Assembly: GCF_014649495.1 (NCBI RefSeq)
Contig: NZ_BMTD01000001.1
Span: 310,001-374,000, forward strand
Direction of reading: 5' to 3'
Length of the DNA: 64,000 nucleotides
Source of the DNA: Streptomyces filipinensis
Lineage (GTDB): Bacteria; Actinomycetota; Actinomycetes; Streptomycetales; Streptomycetaceae
Shown here piece after piece: positions 51,901 through 59,475 of this stretch (positions are counted from its first letter, which is position 1; every line of letters starts with the position of its first letter). The notes beneath the pieces are model-generated. The model made no database searches and had not been told where the DNA came from. It saw nothing but the letters and a program-made list of their open reading frames with translations. The position numbers and the translations under genes were made by a program.

Positions 51901-52122
51901 ATCATCGGCGGGCCGCTGGTGGAGTGGGGTTGCCGGATGGCGGCCAGAGGACCGGCCCGGCGCTACGGCCAGGAGGCGGAACGGCGCCTGCGGGAGGCCG
52001 CCGCCGGCTGCGGCCGGGCCCGGGTGCTCGACCCGGTCGCGGCGGAGCTGCTGCGCTACCGGGAGGTGCGGGAGCAGTACGGGCGGGTCGCACGGAGCGG
52101 CCCGGGGGTCCGGGTGGGCTGA
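48988..52122 (+). CDS. dynB: Dynamin-like GTPase with membrane segments and repeat region, DynB type
   Basis: 1044 residues from GTG 48988, with AGAAGGAGAGG upstream, 3 bp after the dynA stop. The first 480 residues are charged and low complexity: degenerate Gly/Arg repeats (about 135-250), then eight copies of a 20-residue unit (about 252-411). The GTPase domain begins near 555 with AIAGATGSGKSQLFNALAG, then RRPTTAAPIA, VLVDLPDHDS and NQVDRLPG. Two membrane helices lie near 926-985, followed by a basic C-terminus. It should be the membrane anchor of the DynAB complex at the division septum. The long repeat region is unusual and may be strain-variable. Confidence 0.78.
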   Translation: MTAATDQDHMEHTDRMAPTEPSGSENAEVRRPMERGDLRGELPTPSPGVPGEAGAAPQDGTPGDRTGEADRDFAPAVPSADADEYKAAAGDDMGEPAAEIGDGDPGRRWYARATGEETGFEPPSRGVPTKPADERDARVSGGPVRGGAGPATGQGPGESVRTGEGGAGPASEHGPDGSVRGGSVRGADGPLPGHGSERGPGGPGGSVRAGEGADGRVPGHGSGGSVRDAEGVDGRVPGHGPGRPARGGEGPDAGAKDEAPDRSRPVFGMSADAGAKDQGSDRGRPVFGKAADTGVKDPASDRSRPVFGRSADAGVKEQGSGRSRPVFGTSADAGRADQAAGQDRPGLRKSADAGAEDEAPDRNRSVLGKGADAGAKDQTPDRRRPVFGRSADAGAEDQAPDRGRPVSGKSADAAGGQRLRPPHRTPRQSGPSDEAAPRRRPDTGPAADPGPGTHADPGAHPDLGPGIDPDAESTETWDDGLIARRVTDAAAAALAAERESATRALGGNPPVPLAYDGPLRSRLDALRELVGLSRARLDKRTLAEAGRVLDEAAARRKLSGRHTVIAIAGATGSGKSQLFNALAGVAISETGVRRPTTAAPIACSWSDGAAGLIDRLGIPGRLRRRPVHNPETEAELRGLVLVDLPDHDSAALQHREQVDRILKLVDAVIWVVDPEKYADAVLHERYLRPLAGHAEVMFVVLNQVDRLPGEAADQVLDDLRRLLDEDGVALGEHGEPGATVLALSALTGEGVGELREALGQFVAERGAAARRVAADVDAAAVELRPVYAAERRVGLSEEAREEFAARLADAVGATAAGDAAERAWLRNANRACGTPWLRLWRWYQGRGDSTTGRHAVRAQADEEATARQRVEQAVRTVSDRASAGLPGPWAQAVREAAVRGSQGLSEALDELAARAGLPPGRPPRPGWWPAAVLVQAAMTLLQIVGGLWLAGQIAGVMAPNLGIPVLLMVCGIIGGPLVEWGCRMAARGPARRYGQEAERRLREAAAGCGRARVLDPVAAELLRYREVREQYGRVARSGPGVRVG
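49741..50220 (+). repeat. Eight tandem 60-bp in-frame repeats within dynB
   Basis: Each 60-bp unit starts GACGCGGGCG and encodes a 20-residue unit close to DAGAKDQAPDRSRPVFGKSA. Copies are imperfect but stay exactly in phase. A partial ninth copy begins at 50221. Confidence 0.93.
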
Positions 52123-52432
52123 GCCGTCGCGGTCGCCTGGGTGACGGCGGTGGCCAGGGAGCGGTTTCACTCGTGCGGGTGGCGGGGTTCTCCACAGGTG
52201 GGCGGTCGTCCACAGCGCTCGGCGGGCCCGGCCCGGCGGAGGCAGTCTGGGGTCGCGGCGATCGCACGGCAGGTCCGGCCGGAGGGACGGCGGACGGTGC
52301 CGGCGATCGACGGGACGCGCGGGCACGTACGGCGGTCGTACGTGCCGGCGCGGCAGACGCAGCCGTACGGGACGGGCCCGTACGCGTGTCCGCCCGGCCG
52401 TGACGGGCCTGGCGGGGGAGGGGAGTGAGGAC
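52123..52432. other. Intergenic region dynB-ssbB with DnaA-box-like 9-mers
   Basis: 310 bp. TTCTCCACA (52188-52196) and TCGTCCACA (52206-52214) each differ by one base from the TTGTCCACA DnaA box, 18 bp apart in the same orientation. Several CGTACG motifs lie further down. The gap is large enough for an ssbB promoter. Confidence 0.4.
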
Positions 52433-52912
52433 ATGAACGAGACGATCGTCTGCGTGGTGGGCAACGTGGCGACCCAGCCGGTGTACCGGGAGCAGTCGAC
52501 GGGTCCGTCGGCCCGGTTCCGGCTCGCGGTGACCGCGCGCTACTGGGACCGGGAGAAGAGCGTCTGGACGGACGGGCACACCAACTTCTTCACGGTGTGG
52601 GCGGGCCGCCAGCTCGCGGTCAACGTGGCCGCGAGCGTGGAGGTGGGCCAGCCGGTCGTCGTACAGGGCCGGCTGAAGGTGCGCACGGAGACGCGCGAGG
52701 GGCAGCAGCAGTGGACCTCCGCCGACATCGACGCCGTGGCGATCGGCCACGACCTCTCCCGGGGCACGGCCGCCTTCCAGCGCGCGGCCAAACCGGAGTC
52801 GCCTGCCACGGCGACCCGGCCGGAGCCGAACTGGGAGACGCCCCCCAAGCCCGCCCGCACACCGGACGAGGACGCGGCCCAACACGTGCCGGAGCCAGCG
52901 GCGGTGACATGA
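52433..52912 (+). CDS. ssbB: Single-stranded DNA-binding protein, SsbB type
   Basis: 159 residues. The OB-fold is complete: MNETIVCVVGNVATQPVYRE, RFRLAVTARYWDREKSVWTDGHTNFFTVWAGRQLAVNVAASVEVGQPVVVQGRLKVR. The C-terminus lacks the acidic DDDIPF-like tip of the housekeeping Ssb, as expected for the second Streptomyces SSB, SsbB. That protein is needed for chromosome segregation in sporulating hyphae. It is adjacent to dynAB and thus joins septum and nucleoid functions in one region. Confidence 0.83.
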   Translation: MNETIVCVVGNVATQPVYREQSTGPSARFRLAVTARYWDREKSVWTDGHTNFFTVWAGRQLAVNVAASVEVGQPVVVQGRLKVRTETREGQQQWTSADIDAVAIGHDLSRGTAAFQRAAKPESPATATRPEPNWETPPKPARTPDEDAAQHVPEPAAVT

Positions 52913-53165
52913 CGTCAGCGCGCACCCGGCCGCCGGTCACCCGGTGGCCGAACTCCCCGTACGAACGGGTGGATTTGTCGATATGCCCAGCTCATGGACG
53001 GTCCCGGCGATAACGATTACGGATCGGATCGCCCATCGGATCATCCGACCGGCAGGACAGGCTCCGCCTGATCCATAGGATGCCGGGCGTGCCCCTAGGG
53101 GCTGCCGATTCTGCTGGTGGGACCGTCCCCCCACGTCCAACGGGTCCTGCTCGAAGGGGAATTCT

Positions 53166-54572
53166 GTGCTTGCTGCGTTCTCTGGGTTCCGCCGTTCCAC
53201 CGGAGCGGCCCGTCTGGCCGCCGCCGCGACGGCGTCCGGTCTGATGGCGGCCGGTGTGCTGTCCGGCGCCGGCAGGGCCGAGGCCGACGAGACGCCGCAG
53301 AGCCAGGGCGGGGCGACGGCCACGATCAACGGTCTGAAGACCTTCGGCGAGGCCGTGATCCACGAGGACGGCGGCGACCAGCGGGTGGAGGCCGGCCTGT
53401 TCGAGATGTCCGTGGACGGCGGCGGCACCCTGCAGACGTACTGCGTCGACCTCCACAACCCCACCCAGCGCGACGCCCACTACCAGGAGACGCCCTGGAG
53501 CGGGACCTCGCTGGGCGCCAACAAGGACGCCGGCAAGATCCGCTGGATCCTGCAGCACTCCTACCCCCAGGTCAACGACCTCGCCGCGCTCGCCCGCCAG
53601 GCGGGCGCCGGCGCCCTGACCGAGCAGGACGCGGCGGCCGGCACCCAGGTCGCCATCTGGCGCTACTCCGACGGCGCGAAGGTCGACGCCGTCGACCCGC
53701 AGGCCGAGAAGCTCGCCGACTACCTGCACAAGCGTGCCCGTGGCCTCGGTGAACCACAGGCCTCGCTGACCCTGGACCCGCCCGCGGTCTCCGGCCGGCC
53801 GGGCGACCTGCTCGGACCGGTGACCGTGCACACCAACGCGGGCACGGTCGCGGTGAGTCCGCCGGCGGACGCGGCCACCAGCGGGGTGCGGATCATCGAC
53901 AAGACGGGCAAGGCGATCACGTCCGCGCAGGACGGCAGCCGGCTGTACTTCCGCATCCCCGCGGACGCGTCGGCCGGCACGGCCCAGCTGACCGTGCAGG
54001 GGTCGACCACCGTGCCCGTGGGCCGTGCCTTCGCCTCCGACAGCCGCAGTCAGACCCAGGTCCTGGCCGGTTCCAGCGAGTCCACGGTCTCGGCGACCGC
54101 GACCGCCACCTGGGCGGCCGAGGGTGCCATACCGGAGCTGTCGGCCCGTAAGGACTGCGCCCGCAGCGGCGTGGACGTCATCGCGGCCAACAAGGGCGAC
54201 AAACCCTTCACCTTCCAGTTGATGGGCGCGGAGCACACCGTCCCCGCGGGTGCCTCCCGCACGGTGACCGTCCCGCTCCAGGAGGACCAGGCCTACGACT
54301 TCACGATCACCGGGCCGCACGGCTACAGCCACCGCTTCACCGGCGTGCTCGACTGCCGGACCCAGGGCACGATCACGACCCGGACGACCCGGACCCGCAA
54401 CGAGCCCAGCCCGGCCACGGTGAGCGGCGGCACCACAGCACCCGGCACCGACCTCGCCACCACGGGCGGTTCGGCGATCACCCCCCTGATCGCCGGCGTC
54501 GCCATCGGGTTCGTGGTGATCGGCGGGGCGGTCCTGGTGGTGCTCCGCAAGCGGGAGCAGCCGGGCGACTGA
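53166..54572 (+). CDS. Thioester-domain (TQXA) LAXTG-anchored surface protein
   Basis: 468 residues from GTG 53166 with AAGGGGA upstream. After the signal peptide comes a TQXA/thioester domain: the Cys in TYCVDLHNPTQ (Cys93) and the Gln in GTQVAIWRYSDG (Gln161) should form an internal thioester that can attach covalently to surfaces. Beta-sandwich stalk domains follow (about 195-330). LATTG (about 430-434), a hydrophobic helix and RKREQPGD make a class E sortase signal. It is likely a covalent adhesin displayed on the wall. Its immediate neighbour ssbB is on the same strand but 253 bp away. Confidence 0.88.
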   Translation: MLAAFSGFRRSTGAARLAAAATASGLMAAGVLSGAGRAEADETPQSQGGATATINGLKTFGEAVIHEDGGDQRVEAGLFEMSVDGGGTLQTYCVDLHNPTQRDAHYQETPWSGTSLGANKDAGKIRWILQHSYPQVNDLAALARQAGAGALTEQDAAAGTQVAIWRYSDGAKVDAVDPQAEKLADYLHKRARGLGEPQASLTLDPPAVSGRPGDLLGPVTVHTNAGTVAVSPPADAATSGVRIIDKTGKAITSAQDGSRLYFRIPADASAGTAQLTVQGSTTVPVGRAFASDSRSQTQVLAGSSESTVSATATATWAAEGAIPELSARKDCARSGVDVIAANKGDKPFTFQLMGAEHTVPAGASRTVTVPLQEDQAYDFTITGPHGYSHRFTGVLDCRTQGTITTRTTRTRNEPSPATVSGGTTAPGTDLATTGGSAITPLIAGVAIGFVVIGGAVLVVLRKREQPGD

Positions 54573-54628
54573 CGGAGCCTCGGCGCGCCTCCCGGTCCCG
54601 CGCGTACGGCAGCGTGATCAAATGGCGC

Positions 54629-55186
54629 ATGGCATCGTCCTGGACCGGTCATCGGGTACGCCTGCGCGCCGTGGAGCCCGACGACTGGACCGTGTTCACG
54701 CGCTTCGCCGACGATGACGGGCGGCGAGGGCGCCGGCTGGATCTGCCCCGGTCGGCCGAGAGCTACCGCGCCTGGGCGAAGGAGCAGGCCGTTGCCAGGT
54801 GCGACGACGACCGCTTCCTGTTGGCGGTCGAAACGACGGTCACGGCAGAGCTGGTCGGCACAGTCGGCTCACATCGCACCGGCCCTCGTTCAGGGTGGTT
54901 CGAGTGTGAGGTCACGATCGGGGCTGACCACCGGCGCAAGGGCTACGCGGCAGAAGCGGTGGTGCTGCTGCTGCGCTTCATGTTCGCCGAGCGGCGCTAC
55001 CACAAATGCCTGGCAGCGGTCTTCGCCCACAACGAGGCGTCGCTGGCGCTGTTCCGTGGGCTCGGCTTCACCGAGGAGGGGCGCCTGCGGGAACACGTCT
55101 TCTTCGCCGGCCGGTACCACGACCTCGTCATGATGGGCATGCTCGCCGACGAGTTCGACCGGCGACACACGCTGAGCGAACCATGA
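54629..55186 (+). CDS. GNAT acetyltransferase (RimJ/RimL-like)
   Basis: 185 residues from ATG 54629. A GTG at 54614 is also possible, and neither has a clear ribosome site. The sequence has GHRVRLRAVEPDDW, ECEVTIGADHRRKGYAAEAVVLLLRFMF (the acetyl-CoA loop RRKGYA) and ASLALFRGLGFTEEGRLREHVFFAGRYHDLVMMGML, the classic RimJ/RimL-type GNAT order. It N-acetylates an unknown amine, protein or peptide. Its 3' end converges on the P450 gene, 37 bp apart. Confidence 0.85.
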   Translation: MASSWTGHRVRLRAVEPDDWTVFTRFADDDGRRGRRLDLPRSAESYRAWAKEQAVARCDDDRFLLAVETTVTAELVGTVGSHRTGPRSGWFECEVTIGADHRRKGYAAEAVVLLLRFMFAERRYHKCLAAVFAHNEASLALFRGLGFTEEGRLREHVFFAGRYHDLVMMGMLADEFDRRHTLSEP

Positions 55187-55223
55187 GGATCGACGCCCGC
55201 TGTCCGCGGGCGGAGGCGGGCTC

Positions 55224-56546
55224 TCACGGGAAGCGGGACTGCTCCCGGCTGCGCGAGGTGGCACGCAGACGCAAGCCGACGGTGGCGAGACCTTCGAGGG
55301 TGGTGACCTGGTGGCTGGGTCCGGGTCCGGGCGGCTCGCTCAAGTGGCAGCGGCGGGCGGTCTGCGCGGTGAGGAGCGTCAGCATCGCCATGGCCAGGGC
55401 CTCTCCCTCACAGCCGTGCGGCCCGGTACCGAAGGAGAGGAAGACCCCGGGCTTCGCCGGCGAGCCCGGACCATCGAGCCAGCGCTCGGGCTGGAACTGG
55501 TCCGGCTCGGAGTGTTCCCGTGCGTCGCGGTGGGCGGTGTAGGGGCAGACGAGAACGGTGGACCCGGCGTCGATGGTGTAGCCGGCGAGCTGAGTCTGTC
55601 GCGTGGTGCGCCGGGTCAGCAGCCAGCTCGGGGGGTGCAGCCGGAGCACCTCGCGTACCAGTGCCTGGGTGTATTGCAGCCGGTCGAGGTGGGTGCTGGT
55701 CGTCGCGGCCGGGTCCGCGGGCAGCAAGGCGGCCTCGGCCGCGACGCGGCCCGCTGCCTGGGGGTGCCGGGCCAGGCCGAGAAGGATCCAACCGGCCGCC
55801 CGGGAAGGTGTCTCGAAGGTGGCGACGGTGATTCCGGGCAGAGTGTCGAGGACCGCCTCTTCCGGCAGGAGGCCGTGGCGGGGGGAGGGCCGGAGCATCT
55901 GTCCCAGCACGTCGTCACCGAGCCGGCCCGATGAACGGCGCCGGCGGACGATCGGCCGCAGAGCGTCGGTGAAGGCGACTTGCTGCCGTGTGCGGAACCG
56001 CCGTGCCGGTGTGGGAATCCAGCGCGGCCACACCCAGCGCGAGGGGCGTACGAGCACCTCCCGGGCCAGGAAGAGCTGTGAGGCGTAGGGCAGCAGGGTG
56101 GGAGCGTCTTCGGAGAAGAGGTAGCGCACGCCGATCTCGGCAAGGGTGTGCCGGACCACGGGCAGAACTTCGACGTCCTCGCCCAGAGGCCACTGGTCGG
56201 CGAATCGAGCCGTCCCGGGCGCGATCTCACCGATCCGGGCGGCGACCGTTTGGGGGCGAAGTCCCCGCATGCGGGCGGCGTGTGCGTGGACACGCTCCTC
56301 GGGTGTCGGTGCTCCGCTCGACCGCTTCAACGGCGGGAAGAGAGGCGAGGGCGCCTTGGGGAAGTCCTGTGCGCGGCGCAGGACTTCTTCACACGGCCCG
56401 GCCGTAGCGGCTACGTAGACGCCCGGCTCCAGCTGCCAGACGTCCCCGCACTCGTCAGCGCCGCGGCACGCCATCGCCAGCCGGTCGCGGCTCCAGGACG
56501 CGAAGCCGCCCTCGGGCAACCGCGGCGGCTCGTTCATCCGGCCCAT
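55224..56546 (-). CDS. Cytochrome P450, probable peptide cross-linking enzyme
   Basis: 440 residues from ATG 56546. The core motifs are present: I-helix VATFETPSRA (the acid-Thr pair kept), ExxR as EVLRLHP, PERW as FQPERWLDG, and the heme loop FGTGPHGCEGEALA with ligand Cys379. The gene begins about 100 bp after a 29-codon peptide gene on the same strand, with a strong hairpin between them. This is the layout of P450-modified RiPPs such as biarylitides and atropopeptides, where the P450 joins aromatic side chains. The substrate assignment is inferred from context. No ferredoxin gene is adjacent. Confidence 0.83.
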   Translation of the reverse strand: MGRMNEPPRLPEGGFASWSRDRLAMACRGADECGDVWQLEPGVYVAATAGPCEEVLRRAQDFPKAPSPLFPPLKRSSGAPTPEERVHAHAARMRGLRPQTVAARIGEIAPGTARFADQWPLGEDVEVLPVVRHTLAEIGVRYLFSEDAPTLLPYASQLFLAREVLVRPSRWVWPRWIPTPARRFRTRQQVAFTDALRPIVRRRRSSGRLGDDVLGQMLRPSPRHGLLPEEAVLDTLPGITVATFETPSRAAGWILLGLARHPQAAGRVAAEAALLPADPAATTSTHLDRLQYTQALVREVLRLHPPSWLLTRRTTRQTQLAGYTIDAGSTVLVCPYTAHRDAREHSEPDQFQPERWLDGPGSPAKPGVFLSFGTGPHGCEGEALAMAMLTLLTAQTARRCHLSEPPGPGPSHQVTTLEGLATVGLRLRATSRSREQSRFP

Positions 56547-56606
56547 GAGACCGTCCCTGACTCTCGCGACGTGACCAGGCCGATGTCGTCGGTTGCGTGG
56601 TGGGGA

Positions 56607-56636
56607 GCCGGCGGGCGCCCGGGGGCACCCGCCGGC
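56607..56636 (-). terminator. Attenuator-like hairpin between peptide and P450 genes
   Basis: GCCGGCGGGCGCCC and GGGGGCACCCGCCGGC pair as a long GC stem with one mismatch. It lies just after the peptide stop. Such stems often raise precursor transcript over enzyme transcript. Confidence 0.65.
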
Positions 56637-56649
56637 ATCGCGGTCAGCT

Positions 56650-56739
56650 TCAGTCGCCGGCGTACGCATCCCATTCGTGGGCCCCGTACGCACCGTAGTG
56701 GCGGGTGAAGGAGAGCTTGCCGAGCAGCTTGGCGATCAT
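56650..56739 (-). CDS. 29-residue peptide, putative P450-modified RiPP precursor
   Basis: The minus strand encodes MIAKLLGKLSFTR followed by HYGAYGAHEWDAYAGD and a stop. The AGGAG site 7 nt before the ATG is the best in this region. The N-terminal half is basic and amphipathic, like a short leader. The C-terminal half is crowded with aromatic and His residues (His14, Tyr15, Tyr18, His21, Trp23, Tyr26) separated by small residues, suited to biaryl or C-N cross-links. A P450 gene follows directly. I cannot match the core to a described product. No protease or transporter gene is adjacent. Confidence 0.7.
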   Translation of the reverse strand: MIAKLLGKLSFTRHYGAYGAHEWDAYAGD

Positions 56740-57509
56740 GATGCACTCCTCTCGCCTGTCTTCAGCACCAGATGCCACACGAGCAATGTTGCCACAGGTG
56801 GCGCATGTGTGGTAAGGGATGTCGGCCGCCCTGGCTGAGGTTCATGCGGCCCGTGTCGCCCGCGGTAAAACACCAGGTCAGAGCCGCCCAAGCTGACGAG
56901 TCTCCGCCCAGGGGTGGCCGTACGGCAAGATGGGGTGTTACTTGCCACGAGGGGGCATGAAAAGGCCTCGCCGCCGGAGAGCTGCGGGGTTGTGGTCGTC
57001 ATTGGCCGTTGTCGGTCGTCGCTGGCCGCCCTCGAACGGCTCGCGCTCCTGCCCAACGCATGCGACGATTACACCGTAATGATGCAACTCAGGTCGGGTG
57101 ATGCGCCCTTCGGCGACTGCCCCAGTCTGTAGTTGACCCGTTTCAAGACCGGGCCCCAGCGTGCTCGGACATTGGGCCTCCTGGCAGGTACCAGGTACCC
57201 GGGCCGGACTCACACCGGCAAGCGCCGACGGGCTTACGACGAAAGATCACCTGCACGAGGTCACCTCCCGTCTGCTGGGCGCATGAATGATCAGAGTTAG
57301 TGCCGAGGCGATGGATAGTTCTCGGACAAGAGCGGATCAACAGCGGCAACCTCCGCCAGTCGCCGACAGTGCCGGGCGCACTCGGGACCATCAAGTCCAG
57401 CAGTACTCAAAGGCTGTACTTGGCCGCCAAATATTACTCGGGTGGAGTTCAGCAGAGCCTCAAGCATTGAACGAACGGGACAAGCGAGGCCGACTTGGAG
57501 GAGCGACAG
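56740..57509. other. Long intergenic region, peptide gene / catalase-fold gene
   Basis: About 770 bp. Just upstream of the peptide gene, GCCAC-AG-GTGGC (56791-56802) is an inverted repeat, and TGCCACA occurs twice 17 bp apart (56773, 56790), likely regulatory. A 15-nt motif, GGCAAGATGGGGTGT, at 56924 recurs at 63900. The rest has lower GC than its surroundings and shows no credible gene. Confidence 0.5.
56924..56938 (+). repeat. Direct repeat copy 1 flanking the catalase/DyP segment
   Basis: GGCAAGATGGGGTGT, identical to 63900-63914, with weaker similarity extending to about 35 nt (TGGC to the left, CT-GCC-AC to the right). Confidence 0.6.
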
Positions 57510-58631
57510 ATGTCATCCGAGTTCGTTCGTTATACCCCTGAGATCGAGACCATCGATCCCCATCTCGACGAGCTGCTGGCACAGATCATCGATTTCTGGG
57601 AGAAAAAGGGCCGTGAATCGCCGAGTACCGAGGGCACCGGGCGGGCCGTCCGCGGCGCGCACGCGAAGTCGTTCGGCCTGGTCAAGGCAGAAGTCGAGAT
57701 CTTGGCTGATGTGCCGGCGGCGTATGCGCAGGGCATCTATGCCAAGCCGGGCCGCCACGGCGCACTGATTCGCTTCTCCAGCACGTCCACCCACCTGGGC
57801 ACGGACGCACAACTCGGACCCGGCCTTGGCTTCGCGATCAAAATATTCGATATCGACGGACCAAAACTCGTGGAAGACGAGCCGGACTCGACCACCTTCG
57901 ACCTCGTGCTCAAAAATAATCCGATCTTCATCAGCAATACGGCGAAACACTACCTGTTCATCGAGGACATCGCGAACAACGCGCAGGACTACCTGACGCG
58001 CGGCAAGGCGGGTCTCCACGAGCTGCTGGCGGATGTGCTCACGGGCAAGGGCCAGCTGCAGCAGCAAGAGTGGGCATGGGACGAGCTATTCGCGATCGTG
58101 AGACTGGTAACGCAGACGCATGTGCGCAATCCGCTGCTCACCACGTTCTGGAGCATGGGCGCGGTACGTCATGGGGACTACATCGCCAAGATACGTGTCG
58201 CGCCGGCCGCGGAGAGCGCCACGCACGTGATCCATCGTGATCTCGACCTCACGATTGGCCCGGACGTGTTTTATCCGACGCTGGCGGACGAGCTACAGGC
58301 GAGACCATTCGATTTCGATCTTCAGGTCCAGCTGTGCACGGACCTCACGGCTATGCCAGTGAACGTCCTGACCGTGGAATGGCCCGAAAAGTTGTCCCCC
58401 TTTGTCACCGTGGGGCGCGTGCATCTACCGCGCCAGGACATCTCGGGACCCGAGAACTTCGAGAAGGGTGACGCGCTCGCGTTCAATCAGTGGCGTGTCA
58501 CGTCCGCTCACCGCCCGCTGGGCGAAATCATGAACGTGCGACGGATCTACACGGCGTCGGCCAAGGTCCGCCGGACGCTCAACCACCAGCCGCAAACCGA
58601 GCCGACCAGTGCCGATGCGGTGTTGCCGTGA
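57510..58631 (+). CDS. Catalase-fold heme protein
   Basis: 373 residues with GGAGGAG 6 nt before the ATG. GRAVRGAHAKSFGLVKAEVEIL carries the distal His motif of catalases, followed by YAKPGRHGALIRFSST and GLGFAIKIFDIDG. The length is short for a catalase, as in the small catalase-related heme proteins that act as peroxidases or on fatty acid hydroperoxides. The usual proximal Tyr block is not obvious; an RRIYTAS near the end is the only candidate. The codons are richer in A and T than in neighbouring genes (for example AAAATATTCGATATC). It probably acts with the two downstream genes in peroxide or lipid peroxide metabolism. Confidence 0.77.
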   Translation: MSSEFVRYTPEIETIDPHLDELLAQIIDFWEKKGRESPSTEGTGRAVRGAHAKSFGLVKAEVEILADVPAAYAQGIYAKPGRHGALIRFSSTSTHLGTDAQLGPGLGFAIKIFDIDGPKLVEDEPDSTTFDLVLKNNPIFISNTAKHYLFIEDIANNAQDYLTRGKAGLHELLADVLTGKGQLQQQEWAWDELFAIVRLVTQTHVRNPLLTTFWSMGAVRHGDYIAKIRVAPAAESATHVIHRDLDLTIGPDVFYPTLADELQARPFDFDLQVQLCTDLTAMPVNVLTVEWPEKLSPFVTVGRVHLPRQDISGPENFEKGDALAFNQWRVTSAHRPLGEIMNVRRIYTASAKVRRTLNHQPQTEPTSADAVLP

Positions 58632-58747
58632 TCAGAGGCCCACGAGCCCGGCTCGGGCGGTAACCATCCGGTCCGCGGCGCATCCGTGGGTCGTGTGGCC
58701 ATTATCCGGGCGCAGGAATCGAACCGGATCGAAAGGGCAGGACAGCT

Positions 58748-59380
58748 ATGACAATGCAAGAAGGGACAGGGACCGCACCGGAACCCGATCAGGCCGTGGA
58801 GCAGAAGATCCAGAAGCTGCGAGAGCTCTACGCCGACGCGCCGGAGGTGGGAAAGCGGGCGCTGGAGAACGTACTCCGAAAAGACGCGACGTCGTTTGTG
58901 GGGAAGCCGCGAACGCGGATGGAATCCGCTGGCCGGGTCGGCAGCCGCCAGGGCAGGGTCTCGGAGCTCACCCTGATCGCTCCGTTCGTGGAAGGTGGAG
59001 CGGAGCGACTGCGCGCCTTCCTGCAGCTGCGGGACGGAAACTTCGATGACACAGACAGGGTCGGCACCGTCCACGATATGCGCTTCGTATTCCTTGACAA
59101 CGACACGAAGCTGCTCTTCTGCACCGCCTACGACGATGAGTGGGACCCCTACATCGACGACTTCGCAACGAAGATCCCGGACGAACTGGATCTGTTTATG
59201 TGCAATTGCGTGGGATGGCCGGGAACGCGCAGCCCGTCGGTGAAGGACTGGATCGCGAAGTACCAGATCGCGGCCGATGGCTGGTACGTCGCGAATCCAG
59301 ATCTGACGGTGGCGGAGACCAGGCGGCTGAACCGCGTCGGCCACGCGCTGGAAGAATTCCTGGACAAGATCAGCGACTAG
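58748..59380 (+). CDS. Putative dimeric alpha/beta-barrel protein of a peroxidase locus
   Basis: 210 residues. After a helical N-terminus (QKIQKLRELYADAPEVGKRALENVL) comes ELTLIAPFVEGGAERLRAFL, VGTVHDMRFVFLDNDTKLLFCTAYDDEWDPYIDDFATKIPDELDLFMCNCVGWPG. Its strand-helix order and the HDMRFVFLDND-LLFCTAYD segment resemble ferredoxin-like or DyP-type barrels. I cannot name the family with certainty. It lies between the catalase-fold gene and the DyP peroxidase gene and is likely their functional partner. Possible start codons at 58748 and 58754. Confidence 0.65.
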   Translation: MTMQEGTGTAPEPDQAVEQKIQKLRELYADAPEVGKRALENVLRKDATSFVGKPRTRMESAGRVGSRQGRVSELTLIAPFVEGGAERLRAFLQLRDGNFDDTDRVGTVHDMRFVFLDNDTKLLFCTAYDDEWDPYIDDFATKIPDELDLFMCNCVGWPGTRSPSVKDWIAKYQIAADGWYVANPDLTVAETRRLNRVGHALEEFLDKISD

Positions 59381-59475
59381 TCCGGCCACCCGGACAGTCT
59401 GCGGGGTGCGCCGCGCCACCCGGCGAGACTGTCCCCGTGAGCCGGCTCGTCTCGGGTTCTTGTGGGGAGAACGCC

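Noticed and set aside
52188..52214. DnaA-like boxes as a replication origin
   Set aside because: Only two imperfect boxes, with no dnaA/dnaN neighbours and no AT-rich unwinding region.
47875..52464. A minus-strand open frame of over 1500 codons opposite dynA and dynB
   Set aside because: It is the GC-skew shadow of the real genes: its composition is Gly/Arg/Ala/Val-rich, it has no domain, and it mirrors the 60-bp repeats of dynB.
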